64,000 bases of DNA from Lepas anatifera (Eukaryota > Arthropoda > Thecostraca > Lepadidae), in the NCBI GenBank assembly GCA_034440635.1, contig JAOTON010001680.1, forward strand, positions 1,368,001 through 1,432,000, read 5' to 3'. Positions 47,262 through 60,998 of the stretch are shown here, piece after piece; the stretch's first letter is position 1; every line of letters starts with the position of its first letter. The notes under the pieces were generated by a model. The model saw nothing but the letters and a program-made list of their open reading frames with translations. It did no database searches and was not told the DNA's origin. A program made the position numbers and the translations under genes.

Positions 47262-48912
47262 CAACTCAGCACTACTCGCCCCATCAGACCAGCACTAGTC
47301 ACCTCATCAGACCAACACTACTTACCCCATCACACCGGCACTACTCACCCCATCAGACCAGTACTACTCACCCCATCAGACCGCCACTACTCACCCCATC
47401 AGACCAGCACTACTCACCTCATCAGAACAACACTACTTACCCCATCAGACCAGTACTACTCACCCCCATCAGACCGCCACTACTCACCCCATCAGACCAG
47501 CACTAGTCACCCCATCAGACCACCACCACTTAACCCCATCACACCGACACTACTCACCCCCATCACACCGGCACTACTCACCCCGTCACACCAACACTAC
47601 TTACCCCATCACACCGGCACTACTCACCCCATCAGACCGGCACTAGTCACCCCATCAGACCAGTACTACTCACCCCATCAGACCGACAAAACTCACCCCA
47701 TCAGACCAGCAATAGTCACCCCAACAGACCACCCCTACTTAACCCCATCACACCGACACTACTCACCCCATCACACCGGCACTACTCACCCCATCAGGCC
47801 GACACTACTCACTCCATCAGACCAGCACAACTCACCCCATCAGACCAGCACTACTCACCCCATCAGACCGGCATTACTCAACCCATCACACCGACACTAC
47901 TCGCCCCATCAGACCAGCACTAGTCACACCAACAGACCACCCCTACTTAACCCCATCACACCGACACTACTCACCCCATCACACCGGCACTACTCACCCC
48001 ATCACACCGACACTACTCACCCCATCACACCGGCACTACTCAACCCATCACAACGGCACTACTTTCCCATCAGACCAACACTACTCAACCCATCAGACCA
48101 GTACTACTCACCCATCAGACCAGCACTACTCGCCCCATTTGACCAGCACTACTCACCCCATCACACCGTATTACTCACCCCATCAGACTGGCACTAATCA
48201 CCCCATCAGACTGGCACTACTCACCCCATCACACCGGCACTACTCGCCCCATCAGACCAGCACTAGTCACCCCATCACACCGCCACTACTTAACCCCATC
48301 ACACCGGCACTACTCACCCCATCACACCGACACTACTCGCCCCATCAAACCAGCACTACTTACCCCATCACACCGGCACTACTCACCCCATCAGACCGGC
48401 ACTTACTCACCCCATCAGACCGGCACTACTCAACCCATCAGACCAGTACTACTCACCCCATCAGACCGGCACTACTCACCCCATCACTACTCACCATATC
48501 AGACCAGCACTATCACCCCATCAGACCAGCACTAGTCACCCCATCAGACCAGCACTGGTCACCCCATCACACCGGCACTACTTACCCAATCACACCAGCA
48601 CTACTCACCCCATCAGACCGACACTTCTCACCCCATCACACCGACACTACTCACCCCATCAGACCAGCACTAGTCACCCCATCACACCGGCACTAATTAC
48701 CCTATCCACCAGCACTATACTCATCCCATCACACCGGCACTTCTCACCCCATCAGACCAGTACTACTCAGGCCATCAGACCGGCACTAATCATCCTATCG
48801 GACCAGCACTACTCACCCCATCACACCGGCACTACTCACCCCATCAGACCAGTACTACTCAGGGCATCAGACCGACACTAATCACCCCATCTGACTCGGC
48901 ATCACTCAGCCC
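47262..48912. repeat. 23-bp minisatellite, about 70 copies
   Basis: The unit is CACTACTCACCCCATCAGAC with CGG, AGG or ACG linkers. The period is mostly 23 bp, with indels. The three-unit (69-bp) cycle produces 23-residue peptide repeats such as LLTPSDQHYSPHQTS in plus-strand frames, which are not genes. Confidence 0.97.
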
Positions 48913-49849
48913 ATTGCGTCAAATGCCGCATTCTCTTGGTGGCCGGCGATCAGGGCGACCTTGAAACCAGATGGGGTCGGTTCAGCCTCTGAGTCAGACA
49001 GAGCTGAGTGTTCGCAGCCGCCGCGGGTGATAAAACACGCGAACGGTCGTAAAACGCGCACAAAGGGTCCCCACCCAATGGCCACCCACCAAACAGCGCA
49101 GCTAACACATAAAACATCGTACCACAACAGAGTCCAGAAAACAATCCTCCGTAAGTCATGTTTTGTCCGTTCTCTGACGCCACAACTGCTCAGTACCACG
49201 CCAATATACCGGCCGCGGAACTCCACCTGGACAGCGTGTCGCCGCCGGCCTTTAATTGAATCAATGTTTGGGGCCACTTTTAACACAAAAACTGACATCT
49301 GACATGTATTATGATTAGGTCACTTAGGGAAAATAACCACGAAACAATGAGCCACCCATATCAGATTTGTGTCACGTTGGACGCAATGAGGAAAAAATCG
49401 AGGCAAACAGGTTTTATGTGTCAAGTGTTTATGAGGGCCTGAGCTCTTGTAAACCACTATTAAAGAATTATCATGGTTACTCAAAAGTAAAATTTTCCTT
49501 ATCTTTACCTGACGACTCACCCGAGGCGATGAAGCCTTCCTTGTTTTTTCGCCCATCACTGCTTGATGCTAAAAGTATGCGTATCAATGTGGTGACATTC
49601 TGTGTTCACGATTTATCATTTTCTCTAGCCGCAACCAGCACCTGTCGTCGCTCGAACACAACTACAAATATAAAATCAAACTAATATGCTTACATATACT
49701 TTGTTGAGATATGACTCATCCGTGCTTTCGATACCATTTCATTTTTACGGCAGAACCAGGAACGAGACGGGTTTTAGTGGACTAGAATTATAGTTCACCG
49801 AACTTGAACATATAATCGTACATACTATTACAGTAATCATTGTTTATAG

Positions 49850-49970
49850 GTTCTATTTTTGGTGTCGGTGTCCCAACACCGGGACCTGATGGTGGTGCCC
49901 GTTGGAACTACCGGGACCAGTTGGATATTCACCCTGACTTTGCGGGGACCAACATCTGGCTTGCCGAGAT
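49850..49970. repeat. Repeat family G, copy 2
   Basis: Similar to 37920-38045: both begin near TCTA(C/T)TTTT and share CCGGGACCTGATG and downstream GGGACCA words. Confidence 0.5.
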
Positions 49971-50442
49971 AACCTTGAGCTTGATGGGACAACCCTCGCC
50001 TTGCGGAGCTAGGAACGTCAGTCTGGGACCAGTAGATAATCTAGTTTCTATACAAAGGTTACCGTGGACCTAGAAAGGGAGCTGGTGGAGAGGGGAGTTG
50101 TGAGATTACGAAGTGTACACTGCACATTGCACAATGCACACAAACAAAAATAGATCTGCAAATGTTCGTGCTTTTTTTTAGAGGATACCTGAACCAAGAG
50201 ACAACAGGTAATAAAACATTTTCCGTTCATTTCAAGCATTGAAAAAGATTTCGCTCTGCAAAGTATATAATATTATATGTTGAAAAAGTAGCCATATTTG
50301 CAACGAATCGTGTTTTACAGGACACCAGAACTAAAAGATAGCAGTCAATACAATAATTTTCACTTTCCATTTCACTTTTATTGTGTAGACGGTAGACAGC
50401 TGTATGTTTGAGTCACTGATACCTGTGACCGTGAATGAATCA

Positions 50443-50682
50443 TACGCAGATCTAGGGGGCAAAGGGTAGGTGCCCCCATCGACCCTCGGCGCCCCCTGAA
50501 ATGGTCACGGCGCCCCCCTGAAAGATCAATGGCGCCCCCTGAAATGTCGCTTTTCTCCTCCCCAGGATGCGAAAATCGGCGCCCACCGATAGGGATTTGT
50601 GCTCAACTGATGGGTTTTCCCGGCCAAGTGGCGCCCCCTGGTCCGGATGGCGCCCCCCCCGATCGGCAATCCTGATCCATCA
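50443..50682 (+). mobile_element. MITE C, copy 3
   Basis: Same order as the 62.6-kb copy: CGACCCTCGGCGCCCCCTGA, AAATGTCGCTTT, CAGGATGCGAAAATCGGCGC, CCACCGATAGG, and GATCGGCAATCCTGATCC at the end. The terminal GGCGGATCC is decayed at both ends. Confidence 0.8.
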
Positions 50683-52461
50683 ATGGCATCAATAGCTTCT
50701 GGGATACACACCCCAGTTCAACTGCAAAAAAATACGCTGGTTTCTGTAGCTATTGCGTTAAAAATATGGGGCCTACATATTCTCTAAAATGGCACGTGAA
50801 AACATGTACCATTTGACGCTGTAACCGGTGGTTCAGTTCTTGCTTCGGTACGACTCAAAATTCTGGAGCAGTGGGCCAAAAACAAAACGAAAACTGCATC
50901 CGTCCTGGAGAAGCTGTCGCTGTTAATCTTGAACGCACGTGCCTATGCGATTTTGTATACACCGTATAGCCACTGCTCATAAAACAAGTGCAAAATTCGC
51001 TCCACAGGCTTGGGATGTCTTGGCGTCCCCTTTAATTTTTACACACATTCTCAACACATTCTCAAATATGAGCTTTTAAATATTTTTATCGTTGAAAGGG
51101 ACGTGCTAACGCGCAAGTGAGATGTGACCTCAGTGCTTACAGGTAGAATCCATTAATTTTGTGCAGAAGATGTGCAGAATGGCAACAGCACCTCTTCAAC
51201 TGACTCCAGCCCTCTCCCTCCCTTATATGGCACACCAGTCCTTACTGTGACTGAAATCGCCCGAGCTCATGCAAATCAGCTGTTCCGCCGGCAGGCGACT
51301 CCCTCAAGTCATGGTTCTGGTCACCTTCACCACCGGCTCGGGAACGCGCGCACTAGAGGGGTCCTCGGTTGCCCTCCACATATATTTCCGAGGGGGTGGG
51401 GGGAACCGCTCGTAGCCAAAACACGTTACTCGGCCACAATTGAGGGAATGAAACGGCGCGTCGATTGGTGAAAATAAAAAATTGACCGCACATCCTTGGA
51501 CTTTTAGGCTTTCAAAATCAGGCTTACATTTTGAGATTGCCACAATCGCGGTGTCGAACCGTTTCGCCAGCATTGGTAAACGAGTGGTGACGTCAGAACG
51601 CCATCTATACGGGATGATATATCAAAATCACCTCACATTACGGTCAAGGTCAAGGTTAAACGCCACAGTTCAAGGTCATACTAGCACTTTCAAGGTCATT
51701 GCCCCACAGTTCTTCCAGTCTGATGTATATTTAACTATGAGGTCATAGTTATTGAAACTAAATGTAAATTTAACGGTCGAACGTAAATGTCAACATTGTG
51801 ACGTCATAGGTATATGACCCTCAATAACCTTGGCCCCTAAATTTTAAGGAAGATTCTTTGCAAGTTTCCCTTAATGACCCTGGTCCGCCTTTAGCACGTT
51901 CCCGAATTTTTTCCCGCATTATTACAGCATTTCCCAATAGGTCCCCAGCACGGCCAATATTTGACTTTTATGACGTCGATTGACCAGGAAGATATTGATC
52001 TAGGTCAGTGAAAACTGCCCATAATATAGACAGCTATAGCTCCCACCCACCCCCAACGACAACGAAGTTTTTTTTAAGCGTCTAAGTTTTCGAGATCTCA
52101 TGGGGCCTAACAGGCCCTCCTGCAGTGCGCGTAAGTGCCAGACCCCTCTCCAGTGCGGGTGTTAAGCATCAGTGTGACGTCAGGCGTCACATTGGGCAGA
52201 TGGTATTAAGAAGGGCACACACGGGGTCTCGAGCTCGAGACCGAGCGGTCAACCGTGGGCGGCGAGGTTAGCGTCCGCGATGGACGTCAGTGCCGCTGCA
52301 GGTTGCTTGGCAAAGGGCCCGGGCACCGTCAGCGGGTGGACGACGCAGGCGTTTTACAGGCAGAGGAGGTCCTCAAGTTCATGCGATAGCTGAAAATTGA
52401 ACGTAGATGCGCGCGGCTCCGCAGGCATCTCGTAGAGAGAGAGCGAGAGAGAGAGAGAGTT

Positions 52462-52812
52462 TTACCAGCCGTGTTCGGTAGATGGACGCGGTTTTACCAG
52501 CCGTGTTCTGATGGATGGACACTGTTTTACCAGCCGTGTTCCGGTGGATGGACGCTGTTTTACCAGCCGTGTTCCGGTGAATGGACGCTGTTTTACCAGC
52601 CGTGTTCCGGTGGATGGACGCTGTTTTACCAGCCGTGTTCCGGTGAATGGACACTGTTTTACCAGCCGTGTTCCGGTAGATGGACGCTATTTTACCAGCC
52701 GTGTTCCAGTGGATGGACGCTGTTTTACCAGCCGTGTTCCGGTGACTGGACGCTGTTTCAAGCGTGTTCGGGTGGATGCACTCTCTTTCACGCCGTGTTC
52801 CGGTGAATGGAC
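52462..52812. repeat. 33-bp minisatellite next to (GA)n
   Basis: About ten copies of a 33-bp unit including TTTTACCAGCCGTGTTCCGG, immediately after a (GA)n run at 52436-52460. Both strands have array-derived open frames of 111-168 codons. Confidence 0.95.
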
Positions 52813-53089
52813 ACGAGCACCGTTCCAAGGTCACGGCCATGCTTAAACCGGCACAACTGGGTTTTAAGCTACACAGCCAACACAAGAGTAAGTGCTACTG
52901 GGTCTCTTTCTAGAGTGCGACAAGCGAATAGTTTATATGAAGCGCCACAGGCTTAGTAATATTTCAATATTACACAAGGGGTGTTCGACCATTCCAGTCA
53001 GCCAGAATGCATTCTGGTGATGACCACTTCTTGGTCCTTTCACTTGCTATTAAGTTAAATTCCTAGGCAACAAAGACTGCCTCAGTGAA

Positions 53090-53470
53090 GTGCAGATACA
53101 AGACAGTACTCCGGCATACTTGCTGACCACCAATGCAGCCAATGTAATTCACGAGCCCCGTGCAGTGGAAGGGTGCACCAACAGTAAAGTAGACCCGACT
53201 CCTAATTTGCCCAGCACGATTGTCACGAACAGCTACACTGCGGGCACCACCGTAGTACCCTGGCAGGAAGCCAACCGGAGGGGGCAGCCTCAACGGTCGG
53301 CCCTGCCCACAGCAACAAAACAGTACCAGCCGCCCACCGCCGCCCGCCCGCAGCCTCGTAACGTACACCTCCGTCATCATTCACCAGCACTGGTGCATAA
53401 AATGAGGGGTCACGGCCGCAACTGCTTTCCATACGAATGCTGTGAGCCGAGGGAGCTGCCGCTGAATTGA
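53090..53470 (+). CDS. Unassigned ORF of 126 codons, open also on the antisense strand
   Basis: This is non-repetitive sequence. The plus frame begins MQIQDSTPAYLL and ends CCEPRELPLN before a stop. The antisense strand is open in the same codon register over 53063-53380. There, a good acceptor-like sequence ending GCTGTGGGCAG at 53304 could start a terminal exon reading GRPLRLPPPVGF and ending TEAVFVA. Codon-aligned double openness is more common in real coding DNA than in random DNA, but it does not say which strand is used. No domain is recognised on either strand. Confidence 0.2.
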   Translation: MQIQDSTPAYLLTTNAANVIHEPRAVEGCTNSKVDPTPNLPSTIVTNSYTAGTTVVPWQEANRRGQPQRSALPTATKQYQPPTAARPQPRNVHLRHHSPALVHKMRGHGRNCFPYECCEPRELPLN

Positions 53471-53954
53471 GATTGTAAGCCTGGTTTTATGGAAGGGAGA
53501 CGAAGTCAGTGCATGCTCAGATACCTCTCAGCCAAGGAGAGTCGCAATTAGGAGCTATGAAATACCACGACACACCAACGCGAGACCATTGGCGGGCGGC
53601 AAAATAGACCCAGGCTTGGAAGGGTGGCGTCATGCTTACACGCTTTTATAGTCGATGCTACGGGTCATCCTACAAACCAATGTACGTTTGGGGAAATCTG
53701 CTACACGAGCATTTTGTCAAAATTCAACTTCATGAGAACATTATATGAACCATTTGCTGCAATTCTAGGCAGGCAATGTTTGAAACCAACAGTGGCCGTC
53801 AAATAGTGTTGGCAGAAACCTTAAAGAATCCCGAAAAACTAGCCAAGACTGTTATCCGTATTGAGTTTCTTCCTACTTGCCGCAGAGAATGTGTAGGTCC
53901 CAGTTTTATTAATCAATTCTAAAAGGTATTTGTAGGAAGCTCAATTCGAAGTCT

Positions 53955-54090
53955 GGCTAAACTATGACTGAGAATTTGGGATTTGACCTACGCAATTCTG
54001 ATGAAGGGCTGTACCTGAATTATTATCTAAGTATATTTTACATCCAGGATTCGGGGAGATAGGCCAGCATATACCTTGTCAACTTATAAT
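53955..54090. repeat. Half copy of the foldback repeat
   Basis: Contains ATTCTGATGAAGGG and ends ACCTTGTCAACTTATAATTA, matching the right arm and centre of 33640-33890. The opposite arm is absent. Confidence 0.55.
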
Positions 54091-54727
54091 TATATTCCTC
54101 GCCTCGCCATGCGGTGCGTTCTTGTCTGTAAAACTTGTTCTAGTTGAATACCTTGACTACGACATCGAGAGGAGTCATTCCGCACGCATGTATCTTCTCG
54201 GAAACCCACTGGACGTGGAAATTAGTACCATCACCTCCTTTTTTAACAGCGAAGGCTTCAATGTCACACATTTCCCGGCACAGGCGCATGGTAGGCGGGG
54301 CAAGCTCCAATGCATCTCAGTTGCTGAGCCGCGTGAGCAACAATATGCCTCTGACGCCCTGATTAAGTTTTAACATGCAAAACATTGAAGAAGGTAACAT
54401 TTTACCGAGTGGTTTTTTCAGACCAAAGGATGGTGTTTACAAGAGTGTCATTTCTTGGACTTTTTTGCAGAATGTCGCCTTTTTACCTTTCCATCCTAAC
54501 GTGATATACATTCATGTTTAGTGTTACGGGAGCAAAGTATCCTTTGAAGTCCACGCGCCCTAAAAACTGAATGGTGATGATCACGGATGGTAAGACCCCC
54601 CTCCTCCCAGAGAATTAACGGCTGGCGGCGGCCGTTCGGCGACGGTAGGCCGGATTCCCCTCATACACAGGCTATTTCACATCAAATGACGAGTTCTGGG
54701 AAACATGAAAGATCAATAGAGATTTTC

Positions 54728-54862
54728 AGTATACTCTATCTGAGGGATTTTCAGTATACTCTATCCGAGGGATTTTCGGTATACCTACTCTATCCGAGGG
54801 ATTTTCAGTCTACTCTGTCCGAGGGATTTTCAATACGCTCTATCGGAGGGATTTTCATTATG
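54728..54862. repeat. 25-bp tandem repeat
   Basis: About five copies of a unit like GATTTTCAGTATACTCTATC followed by CGAGG. Confidence 0.9.
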
Positions 54863-56439
54863 CTCTATCATGTTACTATACAGAAAAAACTACAGTAGAG
54901 GTAACATATAGATACTCTTCAACTGCCTCTGAGCCAAACATGAGCGTGAGTACTAAATCTGGTTAATAACACCATGCATCATTCCTATTGATAAATTGAT
55001 TGATGGATGTATTGATGATTATTTCGAGATGGATTGCAAATGCATTCAATAAAATATTCGTTTCAGGTCGCTTAATAATCCGTTCATTGTCAAAAGACTG
55101 GACTTTGACAGTTATCTCCCATTGCTCTTTCGTTGGCCTACTTATGACCGAGATGGAGGTATTCAATCCAACAGTGCTCGTGAAGTCCCTCTCGCCTCAA
55201 TGACGGCCTTCGAAGTGGTCAGGGCCAGGTCCCGCAGCAAAAACAGAGCCGGTAGACCCGACGCCGGTACCGCCATAAACTCGCTCACAATGACCCGGTG
55301 TGCGTTCCGGGCAGGCACATGTCTGAAAATGCATCAACTGCGCGCAGTTCAGTGGCCTGCACTGTGCCTGCTGTGCCCTGCCGCGAACAATGGACACGAA
55401 TACGATTCTGACGCACACGGACCCGCCTCGCGCTGAATATCCGCCTGATGACACCGATAGTGGGCGTCAACGGGTGTAACCCGTGACCAGCCTCAACCCA
55501 GCCCGTCTGAACAGCTTCAGCTGACACCTCTTCAGAGAGTAGAGCACCTGCCCCCTCGTGCCCTGCGCTGTTTGCCGGGTGTAAACGCGCTCAAACGGGA
55601 CGATAAAATCCACAGGGCTGGTGTTACAACAAAGAAGTGTAGAGATTGGACTCACGTACTCCGAGCTGCAACAGCCCCAGCTGGCACGTGACCCGACGCA
55701 GGACTGGGCGGTACGCGTGCAGCACGACCTGCCTACACTGCATGGCAGCAACTGCAAACGATACCGCGTGCCAGTTCACCGTTCCACGCTTCAAAAGTTC
55801 AACAACCCTTCGGGGGAGCAATATATGGCGGCGCTTGCAGACACAGCGCGTTTGAATGAGACACGTTATTTTAGCTGAGTTTAAGAGCACGCCGGCCATC
55901 ACGATCACGCAGAACCCATTAAATTTCTGGTCGTGAATACATTACAGACACTTGCAGCGGCGGCATCAGTTCCATGAGAAGGGTGTCCGAGTAAACATCT
56001 GCCTTTCGAGGAACCTTTCCCCCTTGGCGTGGCTCTGAAAGATAGTCAAGTTCATGGACATGGAGAACTTGCCGCTCATATAAATATCACCAAAGAGGCA
56101 CGCGATGTACGATGAAGGTGTCAACAACGGTCGAATAAAGTACTCATGTCCGATTTTCTGTTTGACTCATTTTTCGTGGTCATATTTGTTTCCCTTGCAG
56201 TCCGAAAATTTACACGGGAGAGGAAATCAGTATTTTAATAAATTATGGCATTAGTCGCCAATCACAGACACATCACTTTCTGGTCGGTTCAGCTGAGAAC
56301 TGCTAGCCCTGTCATGAGTTAAAGCGAGCTTGTTTAACCTTTTCTTACTAAGCAAACTATATCCGTGAATGATGAGAATATGCCCGAGCAGGAAGCACCC
56401 AGCTTTCCAGTGGCGACGTCCCCCGCACACAGCGGACCC

Positions 56440-56930
56440 CATCCGGTCCGTCCTGTCCCGGCCCTCTCAGTCCATCCATCAGGTCCTGTCCCGACCCTCT
56501 CAGTCCATCCATCAGGTCCTGTCCCGGCCCTCTCAGTCCATCCATCAGGTCCTGTCCCGGACCCTCTCAGTCCAACCATCAGGTCCTGTCCCGCCTTTCA
56601 GTCCACCATCAGGTCCTGTCCCGACCCTCTAGTCCAACCATCAGGTCCTGTCCCGACCCTCTCATCCATCCATCAGGTATGTCCCGGCCTCTCAGTCCAT
56701 CCATCAGGTCCTGTCCCGACCCTCTGAGACTACCCGGCAGGACCTGTCCCGACCCTCTGAGACTACCCGGGAGGTTCTGTCCCGACCCTCTGAGACTACC
56801 CGGGAGGTCCTGTCCTGACCCTCCGAGTCTATCTAGCAGGTCCTGTCCCGACCCTCCGAGTCTATCTAGCAGGTCCTGTCCCGACCCTCCGAGTCTATCT
56901 AGCATGTCCTGTCCCGTTCAATGTTGAACA
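56440..56930. repeat. 33-bp minisatellite, two sub-blocks
   Basis: The first block has CAGTCCATCCATCAGGTCCT units, the second GAGACTACCCGG or GAGTCTATCTAGC linkers. All share GGTCCTGTCCCGACCCTC. The period is 33 bp except where small deletions occur. Open frames of 80-120 codons are array-derived. Confidence 0.95.
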
Positions 56931-59900
56931 GGTCCCGAACTACCTTGCAAATAATGAATTCGGCCTTAGTTCTGCTGAGAAAGGGCTAACAAGCATATTA
57001 CCCCATATTTCATTGTACTTTCATTTTCCTCCGTTGGCAATAAAGTCTTCAAATTAGTGTGCCGTCAAATCAGCGTATGATTCGGAAATGTTCTGTGCAA
57101 GATTGAACCTGAGTTGTGCAAAAATGAATACAAATACAAATGCAGATTTTTAGCTAACAGGGTTTACCATTAGGAAACAAAGTGACATTTATCAATATCT
57201 TCGATGTTTCATAGGTATTTAAAAATACTTCACGTTTCAAACTAGTCAATAAAGCAAGTTATACGCATTTATCATCGGCAGCACCAAGGTCATGTTTAGC
57301 ACTCGAGTTTAGGGTTGTCAAAGCCAGGAAAAAGGTGTCCACGCAGTACGCACAGCGGGGCTCGACAATAAAGTCACTTTCCTAAGATCTCAAATCACGT
57401 TAACACACGGGGAGGATGGGGTCGGTAGAGGGTGAATTTTTCATTTTTATATGCGAACGATAAGTTCACAAACAAATGAAATATCGGTCAAGTGGTTTCA
57501 CGACGTGCTCTATCGCATGGCTATCTCAGTTCAAATCCCATTATTAAGGTTGCACGTTCTTCTTAAAACAATCAACAGACAATAAACTGCCTACCACCGA
57601 GCTTAACGAGTATACTGGGTGCTGCTGATGGTTGATTGACTCGGGTGATGACCGCGCCCCTGCCCCAGATTCCCACCACCACGCCCGGACAAGCCTGAGG
57701 GCCAGCCAGCCCAGCTCGCGCAGCCGGTTGGCCGGGCCTGAATGGAGCTGAATGGGATTGAATGGTGGCAGCGGAAATAGAAAGCAGAGTTCACGTTCTG
57801 ACTTCCAACTTCAGACCGTGATAAAACATCTATCGCTAACCAGTGAGAACAAAATCCGTCCAGCTCCTACTTTTACAGACCGGCGGAAAGGTATTCAGCA
57901 CGAGCTGACAGAAGTCCACCTGGTACCGGCCGCTCGCGGCGCCACGTGCCTCTCATCCGCCCAGTCTTGTCAGACACCCTCTCGCACTCAGTCTCTCTCA
58001 TCTCACCCATTAGATCTGTCGGGGGCACGCCGGGTGTCACTGCACCCGCGTCCTTTCAGCACCGGCCGTTGGCCCGCGTATTTCGGGCGCCGCGGAAGTG
58101 TTTTTGCGGGCGGCGGCGCCGGCGGCACTGACTGACGGCTCGGCTACGACAGTCAGCGGCGCGGCGCTGCGTCACTTTGGCCGCACCTGCCGCGAACGCC
58201 TGTCAGAACGCCGCGCGTGCCTCAGATCGTGTCACAACTCATGACGCGCAACCGGCTTACAACCTATGGGAAACCGTGTGTGCGCTCGCTCGATGAATGA
58301 ATGGTTCCGCCCGAATTTCTCACCGCAACTTCTTCCGCAGGGTTAACAAACCAAGCTTCCGCCACACAAGCTCCAAAACAGTGAAATGAAATGAAAACCA
58401 CTGTTCGTAGCAGTATAAGCAATTTAGTAATTGCAGTGAAATTTGAATTAAGTTTGGGGGAGTGAAATGAAATGAAAACTCATTTGGGAGGGAACACAAG
58501 TATTTGTAGAGAGCGTAACATGCCACGAAAAAGTCCACAAATATTAAGTTGCGGCTTCCAAAATGATAGGGTTAACCAGCGTCACATATACATTGCGTCT
58601 TTGCTTCAGTAAAGGGCTAAAGCTCTGCAGCATCAAGGTCAGCACACTCACCCTCGCCGACTCCCCCTACTCTGGCAGCAGCAGGCAGCGTTGCCACTCA
58701 TCAAGGCCTGACCTCGTGAATCTCCGCGGAGGTCACGCAATCCCCCAGAGGGCCAGCACAGCCCCGTGATTACCAGCGCGCAGAGCGAACAAAAGAGCCG
58801 TTCTTTTAGATGAGAAGCACTTTTCACACCGGCACCCAGACTAAAAGTAAACTAGCCAGCCAGACAGGTCTGCTTTTGCTGAAATTGTGGCCATGACGGA
58901 AAGCTGGGAATTTCGGTAGAGTACTGATGCCGATTCTGAAATCTTGTGTTGTTGCTGGGAATGGAATCTCACGTCACTCGTACGTGCTCTTCTGATTACC
59001 GATTACGTTTCGTTTACCGATTACCGATTCTGATTACGTTTACCGATTACCGATTCTGATAACGTTTTTCTTTGTTTTGCTCTTTGCCTCAAATATCCCA
59101 AATTATACAGTCAAGTCATATTATTGTAGCACAACTTGTCACTACGTGACGTCTTTCTTTAATCGACTTTGGTTTGCCCTTCCCAAACCGACCGGCTAGA
59201 TCCGCCACTGAAAATGGCCATACTTCTCAAGAACTCTTTGCAGTTGCTGACAATCAATTCAAATAGTTAGTGGGTTGGGAAAGTTCAAAAGAAGAAATTA
59301 CATCAATTTATTTCCAAATTATTTTCCGGTCAGTTTTTATATCGTGCTACACGTAAATTGGCAGTAAGCAAGACTCTCATTTATTGCAACTAGAACGACT
59401 GTGCGATTTCGCCGTGTTTACGATGCATAATTACCGAATGCATAAGCTATCCGATAGTTTAAGCCATCCTCCATGTGTCATCTTGAAACAGAGGACATCG
59501 CTGGGTTATCGCCAACGAAGATACTTCATTGGTGGTAGGAAAAATGAAGAGCTAAACTAACGGACGCTGGCTTAACACTCTTTTCGGGGTATAAATGGTC
59601 AGTTCCTGCTACGTAAAAAAATAGTTTCACTAAAAAAATAAAGACCGATCACCAAGCACTCAAAAAGTCAAAACGCCTGAAGCAGAGAAGTTACGGCTGC
59701 ACCTGCAAACCCCTAACAATGAGCCTACGGAAACGGCCCATTAACCCTGCAGCCATGACACAAACATCGCCCTTCGTGATCTAGGGCTGATGTTGTGACA
59801 CCAGAATCCTCATTCAGCGGAAGCATATAGCGTGGCTTAATTTCGCACAAAAACGCTTCTGAGAGATGGTTATCACCAGCCAGGTTGGCACACAGCGGCC

Positions 59901-60935
59901 GCGCAGCCGTCCTGTTTTTGTGAGCACGCAATCACGCCACACATCAACCGCCATCCGCGGCTACCAGCCGAGTGTCATCAGCGGGGCTGGAATCCGCTGG
60001 GCGGCGTCTGTTTACCCACTGAATTGTTTACGTAACAAGGAACGGTGATATACACTTCCTTTCGGGAGTGTGATGAACGGGATTATACGATGAGAGGGTT
60101 TGTTTGTTTCTGGTTCCTCCAGCTGCACCTCCTCGTCCAAGATGGTTTTCTTAATATTACATCGTTTAAGCGTAAGAATTTACCCGACAAACTAAAACAT
60201 GAGTTTAAAGAGAATGTGACATTTTCCACATCATACTACCATTAAAAACATGTACAGGGTTCTGACAGTCTGCTCTGAACAAAGGACTATTGCCTGTGAT
60301 GGCAAATTTGACTATGAATATTCAGCTGCTCCATCCCAGCATAATTCAAGCTCCAATGATTCATCATTTCACCATATCGTGCCGCATTTGGCCCTCTCCT
60401 CTCTCTCTCTCGACCAGAGACACCGCCTGGTCTCGGTACAGAGTTCTGCACTCTGTCTTTGTTAAGTGTTTACTTTCACATCCTGTCCACGTGTTTCCAG
60501 CGCAAGAAAAAAGAAATCCGCCGGGGGTGATCTAGTGCTAAGATATCAAGTTCCGTGGTTTAACCAAAAGCACTTCTGTTGCTTTAAGAACCCGGTCCCA
60601 GCTCGCGGGAGAAGATGATTCATTTCTCTGGCCGGTGTCGCCGTGATTTCCTGGCGTGTCGGGGCGTGCCCCGGCGTCTGCCAGCTGCCGCCCCTTTCTC
60701 CAGGTGACAGCCCCCAGCCGGCCACGGTGCTCTCCTCCTTGCCGCCGTCGTCGCAGTCCCCACCAGACATTCGTTACCCGCCCCACACCCGCTCTCTGTT
60801 TATTGCTGGAGCCGCGCTAACGACCGGAAACGCTTGCATTGTTGGCAAACGAAAACAGCGGCGCCTGAGACGAGCGGCAGAGGGCGCAGCGGCTGGTACA
60901 GCAGATGCACTCGGTGATTACATAGATAAACTAAC

Positions 60936-60998
60936 CTGACTGACGGGCTGGGAGGTGCTGGTGAGAGGCAGCCGGCCGGCTTCTTCACGCACGCTCTC
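60936..60998 (-). CDS. Candidate 21-codon exon, 5' part of the minus-strand gene
   Basis: Read right to left, an excellent acceptor (CTCACCGTCTCCGTTTCAG) precedes 63 open bases that end at CAG followed by GTTAGT. The exon is phase 0 at both ends and reads ESVREEAGRLPLTSTS and then QPVSQ. The next exon in the chain, 30244-27860, also begins in phase 0, so the junction SQ-DKM needs no adjustment. Composition (Arg, Glu, Ser, Thr, Pro) resembles the large exon. If it is real, the start codon lies upstream of this window or in an undetected exon. The splice signals are clear; the join over 30.7 kb is inferred. Confidence 0.5.

Noticed and set aside
46296..47264. Three minus-strand frames (92, 95 and 117 codons)
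   Set aside because: They overlap in different frames, no single joining makes sense, and no transposon or cellular protein motif was recognised.
47262..48912. Regular short repeats resembling a CRISPR array
   Set aside because: There are no unique spacers between repeats. The units are contiguous 23-bp minisatellite copies in a eukaryotic context.
54122..54373. 83-codon plus-strand frame starting at a TTG
   Set aside because: It has no ATG start, continues upstream into the foldback-related repeat, and no splice sites or family were found.
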